From the NCBI GenBank assembly GCA_019414515.1, contig DXLX01000032.1, positions 1 through 64,000 of the forward strand: DNA of 64,000 bases. The letters run 5' to 3'. A program made the translations under genes and the position numbers. Of this stretch, positions 53,141 through 63,303 are shown piece by piece; position 1 is the first letter of the stretch; every line of letters begins with the position of its first letter. The notes beneath the pieces were generated by a model that did no database searches, had not been told where the DNA came from, and was given only the letters and a program-made list of their open reading frames with translations. This stretch comes from Collinsella sp. (GTDB lineage: Bacteria > Actinomycetota > Coriobacteriia > Coriobacteriales > Coriobacteriaceae).

Positions 53141-54012
53141 TACCCCAGGCGCTCCATAATGGTTGCGGCGATCGCAGGACGATTCATAGTGTACAGGTGC
53201 AGACCGTCGGCACCGTGCTCCTTAAGGTCGCAAAGCTGACGGGCGGCATAATCTACACCGGCTGCCTGCAAGCTCTCGGGGTCGTTCTCGTACTTGGCGA
53301 GAATCTTGATGACGGGGGAGGGCAGCGACGCGCCGCACATAAAGACCATGCGACTGATCTGCGACTTGCCCATAAACGGCATAATGCCCGCGGTAACGGG
53401 CACGGTGATACCGGCCTTGTCGGCAAGCTCGCGAAAACGGTAGAAGCACTCGTTATCAAAAAAGAGCTGCGTCACAAAGAAGCTCGCGCCGGCGTCCTGC
53501 TTTTGCTTGAGGTATTCGACCGAAGCGTTGAGATCCTCACAGGCAATGTGGCCCTCGGGGTAGGCTGCGGCGCCCACGCAAAAGCCGGCATCGACGAGCT
53601 CGGGGATAAGGTCGCGGGCGTAGGCGTAGTCCGAGGCGGGCTTGTCATCCTCGCTCGCGCCGGCGGGTAGGTCACCGCGCAGGGCCAGCACATTTTCTAC
53701 ACCGGCGGAGCGGTACTCGTCGATCTTGGCGGCAATATCGGCATGTGTGCGGCCAACGCAGGTGAGGTGTGCCACCGAGGGCGTATCGAATTCGCTCGTA
53801 ATCATATGTGCGATGGGGGCGGTGGCGGCGCCGTTGCCCGAGCCGCCGGCCGAGCAGGTGACCGAGACAAAGCTCGGCGAAAGCTTGCACAGATTGCCTG
53901 CCACTTCGCGAGCCGTGTCGAGGGTCAGCTCGCCCTTGGGCGGGAACATCTCAAACGAAACGGGCGCGGTGCCTTGGGATGCTGCCTGCTTAAAAACCTC
54001 GTCGACGCGCAT
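53140..54012 (-). CDS. metF: Methylenetetrahydrofolate reductase
   Basis: A flavoenzyme of 290 residues making methyltetrahydrofolate for MetH. VSFEMFPPKGELTLD, the folate-site segments VTCSAGGSG and HLTCVGRT, NVLALRGDLP, and FFVTQLFFDNECFYRF are typical MetF landmarks. Start at 54012 follows AGGAGCACG; upstream in-frame ATG at 54054 lacks an RBS. First gene of the minus-strand operon metF-activator-metH, so the methyl donor and both halves of methionine synthase are made together. Confidence 0.95.
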   Translation of the reverse strand: MRVDEVFKQAASQGTAPVSFEMFPPKGELTLDTAREVAGNLCKLSPSFVSVTCSAGGSGNGAATAPIAHMITSEFDTPSVAHLTCVGRTHADIAAKIDEYRSAGVENVLALRGDLPAGASEDDKPASDYAYARDLIPELVDAGFCVGAAAYPEGHIACEDLNASVEYLKQKQDAGASFFVTQLFFDNECFYRFRELADKAGITVPVTAGIMPFMGKSQISRMVFMCGASLPSPVIKILAKYENDPESLQAAGVDYAARQLCDLKEHGADGLHLYTMNRPAIAATIMERLG

Positions 54013-54095
54013 ATCGTGCTCCTTTAGATGCCTGGGTGCGATGTTTTGTTGCAAGGATTCTACAGTACCACTGCGCTAAGGTGGAGTTTCTCTCA

Positions 54096-54115
54096 CGATT
54101 TGGTGATACCAATCG
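54096..54115 (-). promoter_or_regulatory. Inverted repeat upstream of metF
   Basis: CGATTTGGTGATACCAATCG is a near-palindrome about 85 bp upstream of the metF start. Its position suits an operator; the regulator is unknown. Confidence 0.4.
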
Positions 54116-54166
54116 AAAATGCTTCGCTATCGGCATTTCCTATAACAGAGCGGTCAATGTAGGATG

Positions 54167-54217
54167 GGGGGCTATATTGAATGGTATCTGATGCGAAATA
54201 CCAGTTAATAGAGCCCC
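54167..54217. other. Intergenic two-stem hairpin
   Basis: GGGGCT/AGCCCC and, inside it, TGGTAT/ATACCA are separated by symmetric 8-nt internal loops around a 10-nt loop. No T run. Function unknown. Confidence 0.55.
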
Positions 54218-54335
54218 ATTCCAAGTTGACTACCCTTAAACCATGGGGAGAGGTCTGCAATTTATACAGTTGATTGGCTGTTGAGGGTGGCAACGCCGCC
54301 TCGATAGGGTAACCTCATTGATTGGTTTCGCGACG

Positions 54336-54362
54336 GCAACATGACGGTAATGTCGCGGAAAC
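54336..54362 (+). promoter_or_regulatory. GlnR-box-like site upstream of glutamine synthetase III
   Basis: Three 5-mers with 11-bp spacing: GCAAC, N6, GTAAT, N6, GAAAC. The last two fit the actinobacterial GlnR pattern gTnAC-N6-GaAAC with one mismatch. It lies about 80 bp before the start codon. It would link the GlnR-like protein at 1443 to this gene. Confidence 0.5.
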
Positions 54363-54441
54363 ACGGCGAGTCTAAGCTATGACTCGTTCGTTAGTAATCA
54401 ACACCGCATCTCACGCGGTGCCGATACGAAGGGAGTTCCGT

Positions 54442-56529
<2,088 letters not shown>

Positions 56530-56558
56530 AACGTAACCGACATATCGTCACGGTATTG

Positions 56559-56592
56559 AGCCGGGGTCCGCATCGCGCGGGCCCCGGCTATT
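56559..56592 (+). terminator. Terminator after glnN
   Basis: AGCCGGGGTCCG and CGGGCCCCGGCT pair with one mismatch around CATCGCG and are followed by ATTTG. Confidence 0.8.
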
Positions 56593-56645
56593 TGTTTGCG
56601 AAGGACGCTTTGGATCCCGCTTTGCAACTGATTCGCCCACGCAAT

Positions 56646-56880
56646 AAGGGGTCGTGGGCAAAAAACGTCAAATATGAGTACTGTCACAAGCCCTGTAGCA
56701 TTATCTTTTTGCAAAATATGCAGTGTTACGCAACATATGTCCAAGTACTTAGCTGATAAATGCCTGCAATTCCTCCGCCATAGGACGCCTTGTGTCCAAA
56801 TCGCCTTCTGATGGCATGAAATCGCTGTTACTAAATTGGTAACAGTACTCATATTTGCTATTTTTTGTCCACGGGCCCTT
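56646..56880. mobile_element. MITE-like element with long imperfect terminal inverted repeats
   Basis: Ends AAGGG and CCCTT lead into arms (56654-56684 and 56842-56872) of 31 nt that differ at only about four positions, including CAAATATGAGTACTGT and its complement. The 157-nt interior is AT-richer than the chromosome and codes for nothing recognisable. Size and shape fit a non-autonomous transposon; no clear target duplication was seen. Confidence 0.65.
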
Positions 56881-56936
56881 GGATGACAGTGTGATTTTAT
56901 GCCTTCGGGGTTCGAATCCCGGCGTATGGGTAGCAA

Positions 56937-56968
56937 AAAGCCCGTCACCGCGGGGGTAACGGGCTTCT
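56937..56968 (-). terminator. Terminator of tRNA-Glu
   Basis: On the minus strand AAGCCCGTTAC pairs with GTGACGGGCTT (one mismatch) around CCCCGCG and is followed by TTTTG. Confidence 0.85.
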
Positions 56969-56977
56969 CGTTTCAAA

Positions 56978-57054
56978 TGGTGCCCCCAGCGGGATTCGAA
57001 CCCGCGATATCCACCTTGAAAGGGTGGCGTCCTTGGCCGCTAGACGATGGGGAC
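56978..57054 (-). tRNA. tRNA-Glu (UUC anticodon)
   Basis: Minus strand, 77 nt including encoded CCA. Acceptor GTCCCCA pairs with TGGGGGC, D-arm ATCGTCTAGCGGCC, anticodon stem CCACC/GGTGG with loop CTTTCAA giving anticodon TTC, and T-arm GCGGGTTCGAATCCCGC. A terminator follows 10 nt downstream. Confidence 0.96.
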
Positions 57055-57114
57055 AGCGGGAAAGAGTATAGCAGACTTTTTTGCCGGCGCGTATATCGTT
57101 GGCAAACTGGAAAA

Positions 57115-57147
57115 CCACCACAAAGGTACCTGTCCCCTTTGTGGTGG
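57115..57147. repeat. Short palindromic repeat, family A copy 6
   Basis: CCACCACAAAGG and CCCTTTGTGGTGG around TACCTGTC, in reverse orientation to the other copies. It ends 8 nt before the murT-gatD stop, so it may act as its terminator. Confidence 0.88.
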
Positions 57148-57154
57148 TGGGGTG

Positions 57155-59332
57155 CTAGGGGAGGAGCTTCATGGCGGCGTCGTGGGCGGCGTGCTCGTAG
57201 GCGTCGTCGAGGGGTTTGAGCGGCAGCAGGGCTGTGGCCTGCGCATCGCCGCGGCGCTCGAGGGCGTGCGCGATCAGCCAGTCGGCGAGTTCGGGGTTTT
57301 TGGGCAGCGCCGGCCCGTGCAGGTACGTGCCGATCACGCCCTTGTAGACGAGGCCCTCAAAGCCATCGTCGCCGTTGTTGCCGGTGCCCGTGACGACGGA
57401 CGTTCCGAGCGGCGTGGCCGCTGTATCGAGCAGGGTGCGGCCGCCGTGGTTCTCGAATCCCACAAAGGGCTCGGGTGCCAGATTGGTTTCGACGGCTACG
57501 TTGCCGATCAGGCGGTCGGAGCCGCGTACGGTTTCGGCGGCAATGACCCCCAGACCCTCGATGCGATCCTCGCCCATATAGTACGAACGGCCGAGCAGCT
57601 GATAGCCGCCACAGATGGCAAGCAGCGAGCCGCCATCCTCAACATAGGCCGCGACCTTGTCTTTTTGAGCGAGCAGTTCATGTGCAACCGCCAACTGGTC
57701 GCGATCGGAGCCACCGCCCATCATAACGATGTCGGCGTCGGTCAGGTCGAGCGTCTCGCCCATGTGGACTTCGTCCACACGCACGGGAATGCCGCGCCAG
57801 GCGCAGCGGCGTTCGAGCGCGATAACGTTGCCGCCGTCGGCGTAGAGGTTGAGCGCATCGGGATACAGGTAGACGATGCGCAACGGGCGCGAAAGCTCGA
57901 CCGGCGCAATATCGGTGGGGACAGCGCTACCATCGGCGCGCGTTACGGCGTGGGAGACAATCGAGCTTGCATCGTCGTCTTTAAGCCCGTCGAGCTCCTT
58001 GACTAACGGCGGGAAGGCCGTGTAGTTGGCGACGGCGTAGAAGGTGTCATCGGCGGCCTCGTCTGCCACGGCGCCGATCGCCTGCGCGACGTCCGAGATA
58101 ATCGCGGCATCGATGCCGGCGTACTTGAGGCGTACCTGCATGTCGTGCGCACGCGTGCCTCCGGCAAAGGCGACAAGACCCGGCGTGTCGGCGATGCGCT
58201 CGAAGTCGACATCGTAGATCCACGAGACATCGTGGCCGTCGGCATCGTTATCGTTTAGGAAGAAGGCGCAGAGCCTGCCACCTGCCGTTTTAATGGACTG
58301 GATCTGGCGATCGAAGCCCACGGGATTCTTGGCCAGATTGGCCTCGACGGTGCGGCCGGCAATATCCCAGCGGCCCATGCGTCCGCCGGCGGGCACGTAG
58401 GCATTAAGCGTGGGCTGCAGGTGCGCCGCGTCCACGCCCATCTCGCGCGCCGCAAAGAAGGCGGCGGCAATGTTGTAGACCATGTACAGGCCGTTGTAGC
58501 GTGTGGCGATGTGCGTTGCGGGTGCGTCGGTATCGGGTCCAAAGACCAGGTCAAAGCCGTAGCCGTCGCAGCCGAGCTCCACGCCCGTCACGCGACGGAC
58601 AAGCCCAGGGCGGGCCCAGCCGCACGAGGGACAATGGTAGGCGCCGAGCTGGCCGTATTGCACGTAGTCATACTCCAGCGGCGCGTTGCACTGCGAGCAA
58701 AAACGCGAGTCGCTAATGCGATCGGACTCGGTGCCCGTGGCGCCGTCGATGCCAAAGGCAATACTCGCGTTGGGAATGCGCGCGGCGATCGAGGCACACA
58801 GCGGATCGTCGGCGTTGTAGATGAGCGTTGTCGTCGGAGAGAGCTCCAACGCATGGGCGATGACCTCCTGGGTGTGATCGATCTCTCCATAGCGATCCAG
58901 CTGGTCACGGAACAGGTTGAGCAGCACAAAGTACGTCGGCTTGAGCTTGGGCAGGACGCGCACGGTGTAGAGCTCGTCGCACTCAAAAACGCCCACGCGC
59001 TTGCCGCTGCTGGTGTGCTTAAGGCCGCCGCGGGCCTCGAGCAGAGCACCCACCACACCAGGCTCCATATTGTTGCCGGCACGGTTGCACACCACGGTAG
59101 CGCCGCTGGCAGCAACGGCGTCAGCGATGAGGTTGGAGGTGGTGGTCTTGCCATTAGTACCGGTGATCACCACGCTGCGGTCGACCAGGCTCGCGAGGTC
59201 GCTTAGCAGCTCGGGGTCGATCTTCATGGCGATGCGGCCGGGAAGCACGCCACCCTGGCGTTTGAGGACAGAGCGCAGTCCCCAGCGGGCGATATCGCTC
59301 GAGGTGCAGGCGAGAGATGAGCGGAGGTTCAT
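57155..59332 (-). CDS. Fused MurT-GatD: lipid II D-isoglutamine amidation enzyme
   Basis: Amidates the D-Glu of lipid II using glutamine, a step of Gram-positive wall synthesis. One 725-residue chain carries both subunits. Residues 1-450 are MurT, a Mur-ligase fold with P-loop VITGTNGKTTTSN and a four-Cys zinc ribbon (CSQCNAP ... CPSCGWAR). Residues 460-725 are GatD, a class I glutaminase (GGNVIALERRCAWRGI, nucleophile Cys in LAICGGYQLLG, His near TYLHGP). In Staphylococcus and Streptococcus these are two proteins from adjacent genes; here the frame is continuous with no stop at the junction. The ATG at 59332 follows AGGAACGG. Downstream is only a repeat. Two TPR-like proteins lie upstream. 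Confidence 0.93.
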   Translation of the reverse strand: MNLRSSLACTSSDIARWGLRSVLKRQGGVLPGRIAMKIDPELLSDLASLVDRSVVITGTNGKTTTSNLIADAVAASGATVVCNRAGNNMEPGVVGALLEARGGLKHTSSGKRVGVFECDELYTVRVLPKLKPTYFVLLNLFRDQLDRYGEIDHTQEVIAHALELSPTTTLIYNADDPLCASIAARIPNASIAFGIDGATGTESDRISDSRFCSQCNAPLEYDYVQYGQLGAYHCPSCGWARPGLVRRVTGVELGCDGYGFDLVFGPDTDAPATHIATRYNGLYMVYNIAAAFFAAREMGVDAAHLQPTLNAYVPAGGRMGRWDIAGRTVEANLAKNPVGFDRQIQSIKTAGGRLCAFFLNDNDADGHDVSWIYDVDFERIADTPGLVAFAGGTRAHDMQVRLKYAGIDAAIISDVAQAIGAVADEAADDTFYAVANYTAFPPLVKELDGLKDDDASSIVSHAVTRADGSAVPTDIAPVELSRPLRIVYLYPDALNLYADGGNVIALERRCAWRGIPVRVDEVHMGETLDLTDADIVMMGGGSDRDQLAVAHELLAQKDKVAAYVEDGGSLLAICGGYQLLGRSYYMGEDRIEGLGVIAAETVRGSDRLIGNVAVETNLAPEPFVGFENHGGRTLLDTAATPLGTSVVTGTGNNGDDGFEGLVYKGVIGTYLHGPALPKNPELADWLIAHALERRGDAQATALLPLKPLDDAYEHAAHDAAMKLLP

Positions 59333-59377
59333 GAAGCCGTTCCTAACGTGAATGACATGGTCGGGGCGATCGCGTCG

Positions 59378-60421
59378 CTAAAAGCCGTAGCGGCGCGCAA
59401 ATTCCTGGGCGAGCTGCGATACATCTTCGCAGGCGTTGGCCCAGGGGGCAAAGTCTGGGGTGTCCGAGATAATGCCGTCGGCTTCCCAAACCGCCTGGTG
59501 CGAGAGGTCCCAGGGGTCGCGCGGCTCGGGTCGGCAGGGAAGATACGGCGTCTGGTACATGGGGTTCAGCAAGAAGAACGCGCCACCCTCGCAACGGTTA
59601 GCGAACTCACGCAGCGCGCGCGTCGCCGGGCGCATCTTGTTTGTTTTGAACAGCAAGATCGTGCGGGCGAGCAGATACCAAGGAGAGTTTTCGAGTGCGT
59701 CTGCCCCCATCTGTTCCTCGAGCTGATGCGCCAGGGCAAAAAAGCCGTCCTGGTCTTCCAAGCGGGCGAGGGCAAGCAATACGGTGCCGGCGGCCCGGGT
59801 GGGATAGCCCTCCGCCTTAAGGACACGGCGAGCATAGTTGGCGGCGGCGCGGTAACGAGCGCTCGCCATGCACAGCTGCGAGATGGCTTCGAGTGTGTGA
59901 AGCCACCCGATAAGGGCCGGCTCGCTCACGGTAAGGTCCGCTGCGGTGACACCGTCGGCCAAAACATTATTGGCCCAGTAGTGCGGGGCCTCCATATCAA
60001 ACCCGGGCACGCTCTGTTGCAGGTAGTCGGCCGTGCTCGTCTCGAGCTTCATCAGGTCGCCCAGGCAGGCGTCGACGGGCGTGTCCGCCAAAATGATGGC
60101 GAGCAGCTGGGCATCGACGGCCAGCGCATCGACGCGGACGATCTTGAGCAGCTCATCACGCATGTCGTCGAACAGGCGGTTGCGCGTCTGCTCAAACTCC
60201 TCGTCGCTGCCCATGTCCTCGATGCGATGGAGCTCGTCGAGCAGGTGGCGATGAACGCCGGCATAGGACAGCAGTGCCTGGGCATGCTCGGCCTGCGCAT
60301 ACTTTTGAGGATTCGCGCTAATGTCGTTATGGACAAGCTCGCGTGCTGCATCGGTGAGCTCGGGGTGCGACGCCAGATAGGTGCGCTCCAGGTAGGCGGG
60401 GATGTAGACGCTCGGATCCAT
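59378..60421 (-). CDS. Hypothetical TPR-like helical protein (second of pair)
   Basis: A 347-residue protein, mostly helical, with no signal peptide or membrane segment. Repeated helix pairs such as LEAISQLCMASARYRAAANY and VLLALARLEDQDGFFALAHQ suggest tetratricopeptide-like repeats. Near the C-terminus PYLPCRPEPRDPWDL resembles a stretch of the upstream gene (PYLANTPLRRRPKD ... LDPWTL), so the two may be distant paralogues. It overlaps the upstream gene by one base, so they are co-translated. A scaffold role is typical for such repeats; nothing more can be said. Confidence 0.72.
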   Translation of the reverse strand: MDPSVYIPAYLERTYLASHPELTDAARELVHNDISANPQKYAQAEHAQALLSYAGVHRHLLDELHRIEDMGSDEEFEQTRNRLFDDMRDELLKIVRVDALAVDAQLLAIILADTPVDACLGDLMKLETSTADYLQQSVPGFDMEAPHYWANNVLADGVTAADLTVSEPALIGWLHTLEAISQLCMASARYRAAANYARRVLKAEGYPTRAAGTVLLALARLEDQDGFFALAHQLEEQMGADALENSPWYLLARTILLFKTNKMRPATRALREFANRCEGGAFFLLNPMYQTPYLPCRPEPRDPWDLSHQAVWEADGIISDTPDFAPWANACEDVSQLAQEFARRYGF

Positions 60422-61497
60422 TAGAGGTCCCCTCCCTTAAATGGAAGCCCCTGCTCGGCCGCGCGCAGGATGCGCTCGTCGATCTGGGAGCGCACGCTGT
60501 CGTTGGTGGCGATCCAGGCGGCAAAGCTGGCGTTGTCGGGGGCGCCCAGGCCCTCCTGCAGTACCGGCGTCGCCTCGGACAGCGCAAGGACAAGCTCGTC
60601 GGTGGAGCCTGCACCCACGTTGACGCGGGCATAGACGCCATCGGGAAACTCGGTTTGGAAGTAGAGCGCCTCGGCTGCGTGCGGGCACGAGCGCGCAAGG
60701 ATGCGCAGGTAGTGTTCGGCGCCCTCGTAATCCAGCTCGCGCCAGGCAGCGCTCATCAGCGCGATGAGCGTCCACGGGTCCAAGTCGCGTTCTGCATCCT
60801 TGGGACGACGGCGCAGCGGCGTGTTGGCGAGATAGGGGACGGAGTGGGCAGAGCGAAAGCGCCTGAGCTCCTCAGCGGGGTATTCGAGCTTTGCCATGGC
60901 GAGCATTGCGGTGTGGCGGACGCCGGCAGGATCGTTGGGGGCAAAGTCGAGGCTGCGGTTTGCGGCTTCGAGCGACATGCGGTAGCGGCCGCTAATGAGC
61001 GCGCGCGATGCCAAGGCGGCAAGCCAGCGCAGGTAGGGACGGCGGGTCAGGTCGCCTGCGGCCTCGCGCTCGTAGGGGTCCTGCGCCGAGGCAATCTTGA
61101 GCGCCAGATCGTGCTCCACCTCGTCGCACTTGGACACCAGATATTGCACGTATTCCTCGTTGGAGTCAGCGGTGAGGGCCGTCAGCATGCGCTGCGCATC
61201 CCAGTTGGCCGGATCGAGTGCGGCGGCCTCGCGAAGCATGTTCTCGGCAGCGGCCTCTTCCTGCTCGGCTTGGGCATCGTCGGGGATAAAGGGAATGCGG
61301 TAGTCGACGGCCTCGACCACCTTGGCAATCAGATGCCCGGCGCGGTCGCGGTCGTGCACGATGAGCGGCGCGGGGTTGCGGGTGAATTGCTCCATCAGAC
61401 GCTCGACGGCGGGGCCGTCGGTGAGCGGGATATTGTCGCGGCGCAAGGCCTCAAGAACGAGGCGATGGCAATCCTCTTGAATGGGATCGAATGCCAT
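60421..61497 (-). CDS. Hypothetical TPR-like helical protein (first of pair)
   Basis: A 358-residue helical protein. MAFDPIQEDCHRLVLEALRR at the start, then helix pairs with TPR-like spacing (AENMLREAAALDPANWDAQR, RALISGRYRMSLEAANRSLD). Followed by the TPR-like gene at 59378 with a one-base overlap (TAATG). I do not recognise a family. The start at 61497 follows AAAGGAGGC; an in-frame ATG at 61527 lacks an RBS. Confidence 0.75.
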   Translation of the reverse strand: MAFDPIQEDCHRLVLEALRRDNIPLTDGPAVERLMEQFTRNPAPLIVHDRDRAGHLIAKVVEAVDYRIPFIPDDAQAEQEEAAAENMLREAAALDPANWDAQRMLTALTADSNEEYVQYLVSKCDEVEHDLALKIASAQDPYEREAAGDLTRRPYLRWLAALASRALISGRYRMSLEAANRSLDFAPNDPAGVRHTAMLAMAKLEYPAEELRRFRSAHSVPYLANTPLRRRPKDAERDLDPWTLIALMSAAWRELDYEGAEHYLRILARSCPHAAEALYFQTEFPDGVYARVNVGAGSTDELVLALSEATPVLQEGLGAPDNASFAAWIATNDSVRSQIDERILRAAEQGLPFKGGDL

Positions 61498-61996
61498 GGG
61501 GCCTCCTTTGCTGCGGTTAGGGTTCAAATGTCTCTATATAAGGTTCTAGTTTACCCGCATGTGGCACACCGGGGGCGCCGCACTTGGACATGCACCTTTG
61601 CACCACGAAGACGGATGTCGCACAAATGTCGGCGCCTTGGACGACTGAGTGGTATCACGGTGCCGCAAACGGTCGATTTTTGGCGGCGAACGGGGCACAT
61701 TTTGGAGGAGCACCGTCCTGCCCGGGATATGTAGTCAACCTTGATAAACGTTTGCCCAGCTTGGGAGTATGAATGCCCCACAAGGGTCTTCAGGGATAGA
61801 AAAAACGTTTCATCATTGTCGGCTTTAGGTGAATAACTGACCAACCAGAACGGTAAAATAGTGTTTGTCTGAGCGTTGAGACGTTTAGACATCGCGCATT
61901 GTCATCGCCGGCAACGCGCAAAACGGTCCTAACGGAGCCAATCGGGTGCTCCGTTATATACGCAAGTCTAAGAGGGGCTTGTTTAGGAGGCACAGT
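61498..61996. other. Divergent intergenic region before the alcohol dehydrogenase
   Basis: A 499-bp gap between divergent genes, so it holds two promoters. A dyad TGTCT...AGACA lies at about 61865-61891, around 110 bp before the dehydrogenase start, and TAAAAT near 61854 may be a -10. Otherwise nothing recognisable. Confidence 0.5.
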
Positions 61997-63220
61997 ATGG
62001 GACGTTTTACCAATCCTCGCGATCTGTACTTTGGTGAGGGCGCTCGCCACGAGGTGAAGAACCTCAAGGGCAAGAAGGCCATCATCGTTTCTGGCGGCAG
62101 CTCTATGCGCCGCGGCGGGTTCCTGCAGGACGTTGAGGCCGACCTCAAAGAGGGCGGTTTCGAGGTCAAGCTGTTCGAGGGCGTCGAGTCCGATCCGTCC
62201 ATCGAGACGGTCATGAAGGGCGCCGAGGCCATGCGCGAGTTCGAGCCCGACTGGATTATCGCCATCGGCGGCGGCTCGCCCATCGATGCCGCTAAGGCCA
62301 TGTGGGTCTTCTACGAGTATCCCGAGGAGTCCTTCGATAACATCATCCAGCCGTTCAGCTTCCCCGAGCTGCGTCAGAAGGCTCACTTCTGCGCCATCTC
62401 CTCTACCTCCGGTACCGCTACCGAGGTCACTGCCTTCTCCGTCATTACCGACTACGCCAAGGGCATCAAGTACCCGCTGGCCGACTTCAACATCACCCCT
62501 GATGTCGCCATCGTCGACCCCGAGCTCACCTACACCATGCCCGCCAAGCTGTGCGCTCACACCGGCATGGACGCTCTGACCCACTGCATGGAGGCCTACG
62601 TTTCCACCTGCGCTTCCATGTTCACCGACGCCAACGCTCTGCACGGCATCCGCGAGATCGTCGAGTGGCTGCCCAAGTCCTATGCTGGCGACCATGAGGC
62701 CCGTCAGCACATGCACGAGGCTCAGTGCATCGCCGGTATCGCCTTCTCCTCGGGCCTGCTCGGCATCGTTCACTCCATGGCTCACAAGACCGGTGCTGCC
62801 TTCGAGAACGGCCACATCATCCACGGTGCTGCTAACGCCATGTACCTGGGCAAGGTCATCCAGTGGAACTCCAAGGATCCCCGTGCTGCCGAGCGTTATG
62901 CTTACGTGGCCAAGGAGATCCTGCACCTTCCCGGCGAGACCAACGAGGAGCTCATCGCCGCGCTCGTCCAGAAGATTCGCGACCTCAACGACCAGCTCAA
63001 CATTCCGCAGTCCATCAAGGATTACGCGAATGGTGGCGTGAAGGTCGACGCCGAGAACCCGCAGATGGTCTCCGAGGAGGAGTTCCTCGCCAAGCTTCCC
63101 GAGATCGCCGCGAACGCCGAGACCGACGCCTGCACGCCCGAGAACCCGCGTGAGACCAAGGCTGCCGACTTCGAGAAGATTCTCAAGGCCTGCTACTACG
63201 ACACCGACATCGATTTCTAA
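61997..63220 (+). CDS. Iron-containing alcohol dehydrogenase
   Basis: An NAD(P)-linked dehydrogenase of 407 residues interconverting an alcohol and an aldehyde or ketone in the cytoplasm. IIAIGGGSPIDAAKAMWVFY binds the cofactor. SSTSGTATEVTAFSVI, the metal-site segment MDALTHCMEAYVS, and HSMAHKTGAAFENGHIIHGA with metal His residues are typical of group III (Fe-ADH), closest by eye to butanol/ethanol dehydrogenases. ATG 61997 follows AGGAGG. High use of optimal codons suggests strong expression. A terminator and another dehydrogenase gene follow. Confidence 0.93.
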   Translation: MGRFTNPRDLYFGEGARHEVKNLKGKKAIIVSGGSSMRRGGFLQDVEADLKEGGFEVKLFEGVESDPSIETVMKGAEAMREFEPDWIIAIGGGSPIDAAKAMWVFYEYPEESFDNIIQPFSFPELRQKAHFCAISSTSGTATEVTAFSVITDYAKGIKYPLADFNITPDVAIVDPELTYTMPAKLCAHTGMDALTHCMEAYVSTCASMFTDANALHGIREIVEWLPKSYAGDHEARQHMHEAQCIAGIAFSSGLLGIVHSMAHKTGAAFENGHIIHGAANAMYLGKVIQWNSKDPRAAERYAYVAKEILHLPGETNEELIAALVQKIRDLNDQLNIPQSIKDYANGGVKVDAENPQMVSEEEFLAKLPEIAANAETDACTPENPRETKAADFEKILKACYYDTDIDF

Positions 63221-63242
63221 TCGACTCTTGTTATCGTAACGA

Positions 63243-63282
63243 GGGGCTCCGCACGTATCTGTACGGAGCCCCTTTCTTTTTT
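63243..63282 (+). terminator. Terminator between the two dehydrogenase genes
   Basis: GGGGCTCCG and CGGAGCCCC pair perfectly around a 12-nt loop, followed by TTTCTTTTTT. Confidence 0.92.
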
Positions 63283-63303
63283 ATTTTAGAGAATGGGATA
63301 GTT

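Larger units (their letters stand above)
54013..54441. other. Divergent intergenic region between metF and glutamine synthetase III
   Basis: The left part has two inverted repeats near the metF start (54096-54115, CGATT...AATCG; 54115-54139, GAAAATGC...GCATTTC), candidates for metF control. A hairpin with two stems lies at 54167-54217. The right part has GlnR-like half-sites (54336-54362). No S-box or cobalamin riboswitch was recognised. Confidence 0.55.
56530..57154. other. Intergenic region with MITE-like element and tRNA-Glu
   Basis: A 625-bp gap. It contains the glnN terminator, an AT-rich MITE-like element (56646-56880), a T-arm-like tRNA fragment (about 56905-56930), the tRNA-Glu gene with its terminator, and a family A repeat. 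No protein gene was seen. Confidence 0.7.

Noticed and set aside
54013..54160. SAM (S-box) or cobalamin riboswitch before metF
   Set aside because: Neither set of conserved motifs could be found on the minus strand; only inverted repeats are present.
56905..56932. A tRNA gene from the T-arm-like GGGGTTCGAATCCC
   Set aside because: No matching D-arm, anticodon arm or acceptor partner upstream. It is at most a tRNA 3' fragment.
61584..61772. A 62-codon plus-strand frame in the divergent gap
   Set aside because: No RBS, no similarity recognised, and it lies where two promoters are expected.
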